A stretch of DNA of 11,267 nt. It comes from CAILHX01 sp036561085 (GTDB taxonomy: Bacteria; Pseudomonadota; Gammaproteobacteria; Burkholderiales; Methylophilaceae). The notes beneath the pieces are model-generated. The model was not told where the DNA came from, made no database searches, and was given only the letters and a program-made list of their open reading frames with translations. Numbering within the stretch: position 1 is the first letter of the stretch; each line of letters begins with the position of its first letter. Made by a program: the position numbers and the translations under genes. This document shows, piece by piece, positions 1-7,438 of the stretch. The DNA is taken from NCBI GenBank assembly GCA_036561085.1, contig DATBPY010000059.1, positions 1 to 11,267 of the forward strand. Reading direction: 5' to 3'.

Positions 1-65
1 AGCGAGGCGTTGTCGATCAACACGCGCACGCCGCGCATCAGAATGAGATTACGAAATTGGATCAC
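1..65 (-). CDS. ABC-F family ATPase (YheS-like), N-terminal fragment
   Basis: Reading leftwards from a GTG at 65-63, the frame stays open to the window edge and gives 21 codons. They contain RGVRVLIDNAS preceded by a short strand of the type MIQFRNL. This matches the opening of duplicated-ATPase ABC-F proteins, especially E. coli YheS, whose start reads MIVFSSLQIRRGVRVLLDNA. ABC-F proteins are soluble, ribosome-associated ATPases that act in translation rather than transport. The Walker A motif would lie just beyond the edge and cannot be seen. An in-frame TGA at 83-81 with no other start codon between fixes GTG as the only sensible start; the later ATG at 38 would remove the conserved first strand. 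No Shine-Dalgarno sequence is visible. The gene is divergent from yhdP and shares its promoter region. Because only the start is present, the subfamily is an inference. Confidence 0.75.
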   Translation of the reverse strand, partial: MIQFRNLILMRGVRVLIDNAS

Positions 66-95
66 GAGGTATACAAAAAGTCACAAACGGGCGTT

Positions 96-101
96 ATTGT
101 A
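96..101 (-). promoter_or_regulatory. possible -10 box for the ABC-F gene
   Basis: On the minus strand this hexamer reads TACAAT, a 5/6 match to TATAAT, about 30 bases upstream of the GTG start. No convincing -35 hexamer sits 16-18 bases further upstream, so this is only a candidate. Confidence 0.25.
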
Positions 102-143
102 GCTTCTGCTTCGCTAATACACGAAACTTTCACCTTATAAGCA

Positions 144-172
144 TTGACCAACCTGTATGGCAATGGAATACT
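144..172 (+). promoter_or_regulatory. sigma-70-like promoter of yhdP
   Basis: TTGACC at 144-149 (5/6 to consensus) is followed after exactly 17 bases by AATACT at 167-172 (4/6). Transcription would begin near 179, leaving a 5' leader of roughly 20 bases before the ATG at 202. This is the best promoter in the 66-201 divergent region. The rest of that region shows nothing further that I can support. Confidence 0.55.
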
Positions 173-201
173 CGGGGCTGCAAGCTACATGCCCTTATTA
201 A

Positions 202-3200
202 ATGGTTAAAAAATCCCTGATCTGGTTGTACTCGGCCGTCACTTACGTGCTCTGGACGGGCATCATCGTGGTCGCCGTCATCGTGCTCGGCCTGCGTTAC
301 TACGTACTACCCCATGCCACGGATTACCGCGAGACTATTGCCCAGCATGCCAGTGCCGCCTTGGGCCAGCATGTGACCATAGGCAATATGAAAGCCGGTT
401 GGCATAGGATCAACCCGCACCTGGATCTGCAACAGATCAATATAGACGACAAGCAAGGCCGCCCTGCCTTGCAATTCGACCATATCGAAGCCTCGTTGTC
501 ATGGATCAGCCTACTGGTAGGTGAGCCGCGGCTGGAAAGCCTGGTCATCCATCAGCCGCAGCTCACCATACGCCGTGCCGAGAACGGCGAGATCTTCGTG
601 GCCGGCATCTCGCTCAATGCCCCGGCCAGGCCGGAATTTCCCAATTGGCTATTGCGCCAGAACGCCCTGCAAGTCTCCGATGCCACCATTATCTGGCAGG
701 ACGACATGCAACATGCACCGCCGTTAAAACTGGAAAAACTCAACTTCCTGCTGGAACGTTCGTTTGCGCAAAGTTTTTTCAACTTGCACCAGTTCGGCCT
801 GACGGCGGTACCGTCAGTCGGCGACTCACGCCCAATAGATATACGCGGTAGTTTCTACGGCGGCGATGTGACCAAGATAAAAGATTGGCACGGCAGACTG
901 TATGCGGCGATAGACGGTAGCGAACTCAGCTCGTGGCGCACCTGGTTCACATTGCCGCAGAACTTTCAGCATGGTTTCGGCGCGATGCGCATGTGGTTGG
1001 ACTTTGCCGACCATGACATCAAGCAAGTCACCGCGGATATCGCATTGCACGATGTCGTGACCCGACTGCATGCCGACAAGCCTGTGCTATCCATGCAACA
1101 AGTCTCGGGGCGCATCGCATGGCAACGCTTGAATAACGGCGGCTACGAATTGGATGCATCACGTTTATCTCTGGATGCCGAGCATGGTTTGAAGATCGCC
1201 AACGGTACGTTCAACTGGAAGGAAGACACCGCGAAAAAGACCGGCTATGGCGGATTAAAAGTCGATGCGCTGGCGCTGGAACCGGTGATGTCCCTGGTGG
1301 ATTATCTGCCGCTGAACGCTCAGCAGCGCCAGCAACTCATTTCATTATCCCCGGCAGGGAACCTGAACAACCTCAAGATCACCTGGCAGGATAATTACGA
1401 GGTGGCGGATAAATACTCCATGCAGGCTGATTTCAAGGACTTAAGCATACAGCCGGTGAAAGACCTGCCGGGCTTCTCCGGTTTTTCCGGCCATCTTGAT
1501 GCCGACCAGGACAAGGGCACGTTGCAGATCGATACCCGCAATGCCGCGCTCAATCTGCCCGAGGTATTCCGCCAGCCCATTCCTGCCAATACGCTCACGG
1601 CACAGATCGCTTGGAAGCAACAAGGCAACAAACTGAATCTGACCGTTTCCAAACTCAACCTGACCAATCCGCATTTGAACGGATTGATCAACGCCACCTA
1701 CCGTTATGACGGTGTGAAAGGCGGTTTTCTCGACCTGACCGGAGACGTGCGTAACGTCAACGGCAAATTCGCCCATTTCTATTACCCGCTGGTATTGGGC
1801 AAAGACACGCTGAACTGGCTGGATAGCTCCATCCTGCAAGGCCACAGCGACGACGTTAAAATGAAGATAAAAGGCTATGTCGACGACTTCCCCTACATCG
1901 GCGGCAAGGATGGCGAGTTCAGCGTCACCGCTTCTATCCGCGATGGCGTCATCGACTACGCTAAGGATTGGCCCAAGGTCGATAACGTCAGCCTGAAGAT
2001 GAAATTCTACGAGAACAAGATGCTGCTGACTGAAGCTCAGGGGCAGACGCTGGGTACGCAAGTCAGCAATACCACGGTGCGCATCAACGATCTGGATGCC
2101 GACCATCCCGTGGTCGAGATCGACGGCCATGCACAGAATTCAGTCGAAGACGGCTTGCGTTTTATCGAGCAGAGTCCGATCTCCGCAAGCATCAACCACT
2201 TTACCGACGGCATGAAAGGCAGCGGAACCGGCAAGCTGGCATTGAAGCTGGTCATTCCGGCGGATAATCCCGATGCTACCCGCGTCAACGGCAGCTATAT
2301 CGTTACCAATGGGGGGCTCAAGGGCGACGAGGATTGGCCGCCGCTGGACCATATCAACGGCACGCTGGCGTTCACCGAGAACACGATCAAGGCGGATCGC
2401 GTACAGGCGCAGATCTACGGCGGCCCGGTGTCTTTCAATATGAGCAGCGGCGCCAACGGTAAAGTGGATATCCAGACGCGAGGCAGAATGACCAGCGCCG
2501 GATTCAAACAACTCATCCCGCATCAGTTATCGGACAGATTAGCCGGCCAGGCAGACTGGCAGGGACATATCGCCCTGCTCAACAAACACACCAATTTCGT
2601 CATCGACTTTCCCGATCTGGTGGGATTCTCCAGCACGTTGCCCGCTCCGTTCGACAAGACCGCCGATGCCAAGGTGCCTTTACATATAGAGCGTAAACTC
2701 ACCGGCGACGGCGATTTCATCTCCGTGAATTACGGCGGCGGCAATAGTGGTACAGCTGAAAAAGCGTTATCGGTAAAACTGGCGCGCAGCATTCAAAACG
2801 GTGTATCCAAACTTGATCGCAGCGATATCCGTTTCGGCGGCGACCCGCATCCGGCATCGCTGGCACCAGGCATCACCGTCGGCGGCAGCCTGGCCTATCT
2901 GGATGCGGACCAGTGGCTGGCGATATTGGGCAGCGACAAGCAAAATAGCAGTTCGGTCAGCTCGGTCAACCTGGCCAGCAGCGCCAAACTGAAAATAGGC
3001 ACTCTGGATATCTTCAGCAAGCGCATCAATAATCTGCAAGTAGATGCCCGTTCCGACAGCAACAATACATGGCGAGCCAACGTCAGCAGCCGCGAGATCA
3101 CCGGCGACCTGACATGGGCGCCGCAAGGCAGCGGCCACATCACCGCCAATCTGGATAGCCTCATTATTCCCGAGACCGCGCCGGGCAAATCTGACGAGGA

Positions 3201-4065
3201 CACGGAACCGGTGAAGGAACAAAAATATCCTTCCATCACGCTGACAGCTAATCAATTCCAGGCGAGCGGCAAAAAACTCGGCAAACTGGAATTGCGCGCC
3301 ACGCAACAAGGCCGCAACTGGAACATAGAAGCATTGCGCATGGAGAACCCTGACTTCGTGGCCAATATGTCGGGTGCCTGGAGCAGCTGGCGGCGTAACT
3401 CCAACACGTTGTTGAATGTGGATATGACCATCGCCGATATCGGCAAGACGTTGGATCGTTTCGGCTATCCGGGCACCATCAAGTCGGGTTCCGGCAGCAT
3501 CAGCGGCAACCTGAGTTGGCCTAACGGGCCGCAGGCTTTCTCGCCTGAGACCTTAAGCGGCAACCTGACGCTGAAAGCGGAAAAAGGACAATTCCTCAAG
3601 ATCCAGTCCGGCGTAGGTAAACTATTGGGCATCATCAGCTTGCAAAGCCTGCCGCGACGGCTGCTGCTCGACTTCCGCGACGTGTTCAGTTCCGGTTTCT
3701 CATTCGACAAGATCAGCAGCGATATCTTCATCACGCAAGGCGTGATGCGCAGCGAGAATTTTGTGATGCAGGGCCCTGCCGCGCGCGTCAACATGAATGG
3801 AGAAACCGATCTGGCCAAGGAGACGCAACACTTGCATATCAAAGTCACGCCTGCGGTGTCGGATAGCTTCTCGCTTGCGGCTTTTGCCGGAGGGCCGGCC
3901 GTCGGCTTAGCCGCGATCCTGGCATCGAAGATATTGCAGGACCCGCTGAACAAGATCGCCGCTTACGAATACGACATCGTGGGCACATGGGACGACCCGC
4001 AGGAAGTGAAATCGAACGAGAAAACGAAAGCAGCTACGCCTGCTTTTTCTCCTATGGGAAAATAA
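202..4065 (+). CDS. yhdP: YhdP family AsmA-like envelope protein
   Basis: This 1287-residue protein is close to the length of E. coli YhdP (about 1266). It starts with one membrane segment (about residues 10-34, rich in Val/Ile/Leu). The YhdP N-terminal region follows (IGNMKAGWHRINPHL near residue 60), then a very long beta-strand-rich middle. The AsmA-like C-terminus runs from about residue 1120 and contains GGPAVG (1230-1235) and YEYDIVGTWDDP (1255-1266), both typical of the family. YhdP, TamB and YdbH are AsmA-like inner-membrane-anchored proteins implicated in moving phospholipids through the periplasm to the outer membrane. The mature part should therefore be periplasmic. An in-frame TAA at 199-201 directly before the ATG makes this the earliest possible start; no Shine-Dalgarno sequence is seen. 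Base composition resembles its neighbours and the frame is intact. Confidence 0.95.
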   Translation: MVKKSLIWLYSAVTYVLWTGIIVVAVIVLGLRYYVLPHATDYRETIAQHASAALGQHVTIGNMKAGWHRINPHLDLQQINIDDKQGRPALQFDHIEASLSWISLLVGEPRLESLVIHQPQLTIRRAENGEIFVAGISLNAPARPEFPNWLLRQNALQVSDATIIWQDDMQHAPPLKLEKLNFLLERSFAQSFFNLHQFGLTAVPSVGDSRPIDIRGSFYGGDVTKIKDWHGRLYAAIDGSELSSWRTWFTLPQNFQHGFGAMRMWLDFADHDIKQVTADIALHDVVTRLHADKPVLSMQQVSGRIAWQRLNNGGYELDASRLSLDAEHGLKIANGTFNWKEDTAKKTGYGGLKVDALALEPVMSLVDYLPLNAQQRQQLISLSPAGNLNNLKITWQDNYEVADKYSMQADFKDLSIQPVKDLPGFSGFSGHLDADQDKGTLQIDTRNAALNLPEVFRQPIPANTLTAQIAWKQQGNKLNLTVSKLNLTNPHLNGLINATYRYDGVKGGFLDLTGDVRNVNGKFAHFYYPLVLGKDTLNWLDSSILQGHSDDVKMKIKGYVDDFPYIGGKDGEFSVTASIRDGVIDYAKDWPKVDNVSLKMKFYENKMLLTEAQGQTLGTQVSNTTVRINDLDADHPVVEIDGHAQNSVEDGLRFIEQSPISASINHFTDGMKGSGTGKLALKLVIPADNPDATRVNGSYIVTNGGLKGDEDWPPLDHINGTLAFTENTIKADRVQAQIYGGPVSFNMSSGANGKVDIQTRGRMTSAGFKQLIPHQLSDRLAGQADWQGHIALLNKHTNFVIDFPDLVGFSSTLPAPFDKTADAKVPLHIERKLTGDGDFISVNYGGGNSGTAEKALSVKLARSIQNGVSKLDRSDIRFGGDPHPASLAPGITVGGSLAYLDADQWLAILGSDKQNSSSVSSVNLASSAKLKIGTLDIFSKRINNLQVDARSDSNNTWRANVSSREITGDLTWAPQGSGHITANLDSLIIPETAPGKSDEDTEPVKEQKYPSITLTANQFQASGKKLGKLELRATQQGRNWNIEALRMENPDFVANMSGAWSSWRRNSNTLLNVDMTIADIGKTLDRFGYPGTIKSGSGSISGNLSWPNGPQAFSPETLSGNLTLKAEKGQFLKIQSGVGKLLGIISLQSLPRRLLLDFRDVFSSGFSFDKISSDIFITQGVMRSENFVMQGPAARVNMNGETDLAKETQHLHIKVTPAVSDSFSLAAFAGGPAVGLAAILASKILQDPLNKIAAYEYDIVGTWDDPQEVKSNEKTKAATPAFSPMGK

Positions 4066-4179
4066 CGGGTGATTAAAATTAAATCATAACGGGAATTAAT
4101 TTATTACTTATCCTACAGATTCACGCTATTCTTGCCGATAATCAGCTATGTGACATATTTGTGATTCAAAGTAACCATC
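4066..4179 (+). promoter_or_regulatory. yhdP-nit intergenic region with candidate promoter
   Basis: This gap is AT-rich near its start. TTGCCG at 4132-4137 and CATATT at 4154-4159 are separated by 16 bases, and the -10 is preceded by TGA, giving an extended -10 (TGnCATATT). Transcription would start near 4166, only about 14 bases before the nit ATG. No terminator hairpin lies in the gap, so read-through from yhdP is also possible. Match quality is moderate (4/6 each). Confidence 0.35.
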
Positions 4180-5067
4180 ATGCCCATAAAAACAAGTTCA
4201 AAATCGGAAAAACCGACCCGGTCAGCTAAAGGGTCGACCCAAGTCGGCAACACTCCCGGCATCGTCAAGATCGCGGGCATACAGATGGCTTCCGGCCCTC
4301 ATGTCTCGGCCAACCTGGCAGAGGCGGAACGCTTGATCGAGATCGCTGCGGAACAAGGTGCCAAACTGGTCGCGTTGCCCGAATACTTCGCCATCATGGG
4401 TATCAAAGACACTGACAAGATCAAAGTGCGCGAGGAAGAAGGCGACGGCCCGATCCAGCGCTTTCTGGCCAAGATGGCAAAGAAACATAACATCTGGCTG
4501 ATAGGCGGCTCGGTGCCCATCAAATCCAGCATCCCCAACAAAGTGCGCAACGCCTGCCTGGTGTTCGACCCGCACGGCAAACTCGCTGCACGTTACGACA
4601 AGATCCACCTGTTCGGCTTGGACCTGGGGCATGAGAAATTCAGCGAGCAAGACACCATAGAACCGGGGGACGGCATCGTCGTACTCAACACGCCGCTGGG
4701 CAACATAGGCCTGTCCATTTGCTACGACTTGCGCTTTCCGGAGATGTTCCGGGCGATGGGCGAGATAGACTTGCTGGTGGTTCCTTCCGCCTTCACCGAA
4801 ACTACCGGCAAAGCGCATTGGGAAACGTTGATCCGGGCGCGCGCCATCGAGAACCTGTGCTACGTGCTAGCCCCGGCGCAAGGCGGTTATCACCTTTCCG
4901 GACGCGAGACTCACGGCAATAGCATGATCGTCGACCCATGGGGTGTGATATTGGATAGATTGCCCAGGGGCTCGGGCGTGGTGATCGCAGGCATTAATCC
5001 GGCTTATCAAGCCAGTCTCAGAAACAGCCTGCCTGCGTTAAAACATAGAACCATGCATGAGTGTTGA
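4180..5067 (+). CDS. carbon-nitrogen hydrolase (Nit-type nitrilase superfamily)
   Basis: This 295-residue enzyme has the complete catalytic triad of the nitrilase superfamily: Glu68 in LPEYF, Lys141 in YDKIHLF and Cys181 in SICYDLRFPE. The domain covers about residues 29-290 and ends in LPALKHR, as in Nit1/Nit2-like amidases. Nit1-type members hydrolyse deaminated glutathione as metabolite repair; omega-amidases of the Nit2 type are close relatives. Which substrate applies here cannot be told from sequence alone. The protein is cytoplasmic. Residues 1-28 are a Lys/Ser/Thr-rich extension before the conserved first strand (VKIAGIQM). No alternative start codon precedes Met36, and a TGA at 4162-4164 blocks earlier starts, so the tail appears genuine. 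The gene follows yhdP on the same strand after 114 bases. It ends 32 bases from the stop of a convergent methyltransferase. Confidence 0.9.
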   Translation: MPIKTSSKSEKPTRSAKGSTQVGNTPGIVKIAGIQMASGPHVSANLAEAERLIEIAAEQGAKLVALPEYFAIMGIKDTDKIKVREEEGDGPIQRFLAKMAKKHNIWLIGGSVPIKSSIPNKVRNACLVFDPHGKLAARYDKIHLFGLDLGHEKFSEQDTIEPGDGIVVLNTPLGNIGLSICYDLRFPEMFRAMGEIDLLVVPSAFTETTGKAHWETLIRARAIENLCYVLAPAQGGYHLSGRETHGNSMIVDPWGVILDRLPRGSGVVIAGINPAYQASLRNSLPALKHRTMHEC

Positions 5068-5099
5068 GTAACGGGTCTATCTGAATTACGCCTACAGTT

Positions 5100-5714
5100 T
5101 TACGAGAATATAAAAAAACGGTGGTATGGATTTTCAACCACACGATACGTTTTAATCAATTTTGCCATCTTGGAAAGATCGGCAATGATGTTTTCCAATG
5201 AGTGCCCGGCTACATTCACTTCCCAGTAATGCTGACCATCGAATTCATGTACCGGCGGTGACGAGCGACGCCTGGAGAAATTGAAATCATAGCTGCCGAA
5301 CTTTGGCACATGTATTTTGTAACGCCACATCGGTTCGCAATCAGGCAAGCTGATCACCACGAATCTGTTTTTACATCGCACCATTTCACTAAACACTTTC
5401 AGCGACTCTTCATAGGGAAGATGTTCAAGCATCTGAAATGCGCAAATAACGTCGTAGGTACCATCTGCAAAAGGCAAAGCAGTCGCTGAACCAATATAGT
5501 CGGGGTGCAATTCCGAGTCGATATCGAAAGTCTCTATATTCAAACCGAACAGCATACAGATGCCCTTGAAGACCCCCGAACCGGGCCCTATCTCCAACAC
5601 TTTTTCCGGCTGCATCTTTACGATCTCATCCACCTGATGCCAAACACTGTTCCAGCGTTCTTTAGTCATGTATGACTGAAAAGAATAATGCGATCTGTCG
5701 ACTTGTTTTTCCAT
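5100..5714 (-). CDS. class I SAM-dependent methyltransferase
   Basis: I place the start at ATG 5714-5712. AAGGAG (5726-5721) lies six bases upstream of it but directly abuts the alternative TTG at 5720, which would be too close. The product has 204 residues. The SAM-binding glycine loop is VLEIGPGSG (about 39-47), an acidic strand end is FDID (63-66), and AFQMLEHLP (92-100) follows ALPFADGTYDVI, the arrangement of Methyltransf_11 enzymes. A later HEFDGQHYWEV segment (about 156-166) may shape the acceptor site. The substrate is unknown; similar small enzymes modify sugars, lipids or metabolites. The reading frame is intact. Counting 5101-5460 by hand gives about 43% GC against about 57-58% in the neighbouring nit gene. 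Its opposite orientation and splitting of nit from tldD also suggest acquisition by transfer. The 32 bases before nit hold no terminator. Confidence 0.85.
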   Translation of the reverse strand: MEKQVDRSHYSFQSYMTKERWNSVWHQVDEIVKMQPEKVLEIGPGSGVFKGICMLFGLNIETFDIDSELHPDYIGSATALPFADGTYDVICAFQMLEHLPYEESLKVFSEMVRCKNRFVVISLPDCEPMWRYKIHVPKFGSYDFNFSRRRSSPPVHEFDGQHYWEVNVAGHSLENIIADLSKMAKLIKTYRVVENPYHRFFIFS

Positions 5715-5720
5715 ACTCAA

Positions 5721-5726
5721 CTCCTT
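5721..5726 (-). promoter_or_regulatory. Shine-Dalgarno site deciding the methyltransferase start
   Basis: On the minus strand this reads AAGGAG. It is followed by TTGAGT and then ATG, a six-base spacing that suits ATG at 5714 and excludes the adjoining TTG at 5720 as the main start. Confidence 0.8.
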
Positions 5727-5831
5727 CGATATGGCCTTTCAAGTTAATTGGTTTTCTGCTTTTGGCGCTCGGCTACATGTTTGCCTTGACCACCGATTCC
5801 TGATTTTGCGTAAGGAACTCATAGGCGTAAC

Positions 5832-5840
5832 TGGTATCAT
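5832..5840 (+). promoter_or_regulatory. extended -10 promoter of tldD
   Basis: TGGTATCAT is an extended -10 element (TGn followed by a 5/6 TATAAT match). No good -35 is present 16-18 bases upstream, as is common for extended -10 promoters. The predicted transcription start (about 5846-5848) coincides with the tldD ATG at 5847. The remainder of the 5715-5846 divergent region contains TTGACC at 5786-5791 without a matching -10. Confidence 0.4.
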
Positions 5841-5846
5841 ACAAAC

Positions 5847-7322
5847 ATGAGACCAGAAAAAATCCCGAACGTTTCAAGCCCCGAGCCGGGCACCTTGTTC
5901 GCCACTGCGAATTCCACTCTGCTAAAGCCATACGCTCTCGACACCGCCGCGTTGCAAGGCGTGCTGGGCAATATCATGACGCATAAGGTAGACTACGCCG
6001 ATCTGTACTTCCAGTACAACAGGGCTGAAAGCTGGTCATTGGAAGAAGGCCAGGTTAAATCCGGCAGTTTCAGCATAGACCAGGGCGTGGGTGTGCGTGC
6101 GGTGTCGGGCGAGAAGACCGCTTTCGCCTATTCCGACGACATCAGCCTGCCTGCACTTAACAGCGCAGCCGAGGCAACACGTGCCATCGCGGCACAGGGC
6201 AGCGAACAACAAACACAAGCAGTCAAACGCGCAGAGCCGTCCAAGCTTTATTTGCCGCACGACCCCATCGCTTCGCTCAAGGATGAGCAAAAAGTGAAAT
6301 TGCTGGAACGCATGGAGTTATATGCACGCAGTCTCGACCCACGTATCTCGCAAGTCACGGCTTCGCTGGCGGGCGAATACGAAGTGGTGTTGATGGCGCG
6401 GCACGACGGCATGATGGCAGCGGATATCCGCCCCCTGGTGCGCGTTTCGATACAGGTCATCGCCGAGCAGGATGGTCGCCGCGAACAAGGCGGTGCGGGC
6501 GGCGGTGGACGTTTCGATTATGCTTATTTCACTGACGAAGTGTTGCAGGATTACGCCAGGAAAGCAGTGCATCAGGCATTGACCAATCTGGATGCACGCC
6601 CGGCCCCGGCCGGCAGCATGACAGTGGTACTGGGCCCGGGCTGGCCCGGTATTTTGTTGCACGAAGCTATCGGCCACGGATTGGAAGGCGATTTCAACCG
6701 CAAAGGCAGTTCTGCGTTCTCCGACCGCATCGGCCAGAAAGTCGCATCTGAAGGCGTGACCGTGATCGACGACGGTACCATTGCCGACCGACGCGGCTCG
6801 CTCAACATAGATGACGAAGGCAACCCCACACAACGCAATGTGTTGATCGAGAACGGCATCCTCAAAGGTTATTTGCAGGACACGCTGAATGCCCGTTTGA
6901 TGAACATGCCGCTCACCGGTAGTGCACGGCGCGAGTCTTATGCACACATTCCGATGCCGCGCATGACCAACACGGTGATGCTGAACGGCGACAAGTCGCC
7001 TGAAGAGATCATCAAATCGGTGAAAAAAGGTCTATACGCCGTGAATTTCGGCGGCGGCCAGGTGGACATCACCAGCGGCAAATTCGTATTTTCCGCCGCT
7101 GAAGCGTGGATGATAGAAGACGGCAAACTGACCTACCCGGTAAAAGGCGCGACGCTGATAGGCAACGGACCGGACGTACTCACACGCGTTTCCATGATAG
7201 GTAACGACATGGCGCTGGATAGCGGTGTCGGCACCTGCGGCAAAGAAGGCCAGAGCGTACCTGTAGGTGTGGGACAACCGACCTTGAAGATAGACGGTTT
7301 GACGGTAGGGGGCACGGCCTGA
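5847..7322 (+). CDS. tldD: TldD metalloprotease subunit
   Basis: The 491-residue product aligns by eye with E. coli TldD over nearly its whole length, for example VDYADLYFQ, SGEKTAFAYSDDISL, GGGGRFDYAYF and NFGGGQVDITSGKFVFS. The zinc motif HEAIGH occupies residues 272-277, and the third ligand is Cys464 in GTCGKEGQ, matching the His/His/Cys site of TldD. TldD pairs with TldE to form a heterodimeric cytoplasmic protease that degrades unfolded peptides. It matures some peptide natural products and supports CcdA antitoxin turnover in E. coli. The C-terminus GQPTLKIDGLTVGGTA is fully conserved, so the gene is complete. The N-terminus is about 10-16 residues longer than in E. coli. An in-frame TTG at 5895 is a possible later start, but no Shine-Dalgarno sequence supports either. 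No tldE is present in the window. Confidence 0.97.
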   Translation: MRPEKIPNVSSPEPGTLFATANSTLLKPYALDTAALQGVLGNIMTHKVDYADLYFQYNRAESWSLEEGQVKSGSFSIDQGVGVRAVSGEKTAFAYSDDISLPALNSAAEATRAIAAQGSEQQTQAVKRAEPSKLYLPHDPIASLKDEQKVKLLERMELYARSLDPRISQVTASLAGEYEVVLMARHDGMMAADIRPLVRVSIQVIAEQDGRREQGGAGGGGRFDYAYFTDEVLQDYARKAVHQALTNLDARPAPAGSMTVVLGPGWPGILLHEAIGHGLEGDFNRKGSSAFSDRIGQKVASEGVTVIDDGTIADRRGSLNIDDEGNPTQRNVLIENGILKGYLQDTLNARLMNMPLTGSARRESYAHIPMPRMTNTVMLNGDKSPEEIIKSVKKGLYAVNFGGGQVDITSGKFVFSAAEAWMIEDGKLTYPVKGATLIGNGPDVLTRVSMIGNDMALDSGVGTCGKEGQSVPVGVGQPTLKIDGLTVGGTA

Positions 7323-7342
7323 TTTTTGCTTTGTAGTAATTG

Positions 7343-7358
7343 CTTAAAAAACTTTAAG
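7343..7358. repeat. short AT-rich inverted repeat (CTTAAA/TTTAAG)
   Basis: Arms 7343-7348 and 7353-7358 are perfect complements around a four-base loop (AAAC). The stem has a single G:C pair, so as RNA it would be weak. It may be a DNA-binding site, or it may simply arise from the AT-rich composition. Confidence 0.45.
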
Positions 7359-7361
7359 TGC

Positions 7362-7388
7362 CTAAAAAATAAAGCCAATATTTTTTAG
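7362..7388. repeat. 10-bp perfect inverted repeat in the tldD / H1-like gap
   Basis: CTAAAAAATA (7362-7371) and TATTTTTTAG (7379-7388) are perfect complements around a seven-base loop. The stem is almost all A:T and the right arm carries six T residues. It could act as a weak bidirectional terminator for tldD or as an operator for the downstream gene. The whole gap 7321-7440 counts about 27% GC, far below its surroundings. Within it, TAATAT at 7395-7400 is the only -10-like hexamer near the gene, and it lacks a matching -35. Confidence 0.6.
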
Positions 7389-7424
7389 TTGGAGTAATAT
7401 TTACTTGCGATGACGCATCTGCTT

Positions 7425-7430
7425 AAGGAG
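7425..7430 (+). promoter_or_regulatory. Shine-Dalgarno site of the H1-like gene
   Basis: AAGGAG lies eight bases (AATTAAAA) before the ATG at 7439. It is a near-consensus ribosome binding site in an A-rich, probably unstructured leader, which suggests efficient translation. Confidence 0.85.
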
Positions 7431-7438
7431 AATTAAAA

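Noticed and set aside
1441..2130. 229-codon open frame on the minus strand
   Set aside because: It lies wholly inside yhdP, has no recognisable domain, and mirrors the GC-biased codon pattern of the coding strand.
4222..4818. 198-codon open frame on the minus strand
   Set aside because: It is antisense to the well-supported nitrilase gene and covers its catalytic motifs; the translation matches no family.
5113..5141. Hairpin GTGGT/ACCAC with seven T residues on the minus strand, as a methyltransferase terminator
   Set aside because: The stem is only five base pairs with an 11-base loop, two bases separate it from the T-run, and it lies before the stop codon at 5102-5100.
5715..5720. TTG at 5720 as the methyltransferase start
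   Set aside because: The AAGGAG site directly touches it, leaving no spacing, whereas ATG at 5714 has a normal six-base gap.
5786..5814. TTGACC as a -35 for tldD
   Set aside because: The hexamers 16-18 bases downstream (around CGTAAG) do not resemble a -10, and it is too far from TATCAT at 5835.
6318..6947. 209-codon open frame on the minus strand
   Set aside because: It is antisense to tldD across the conserved zinc-site region and shows no family features.
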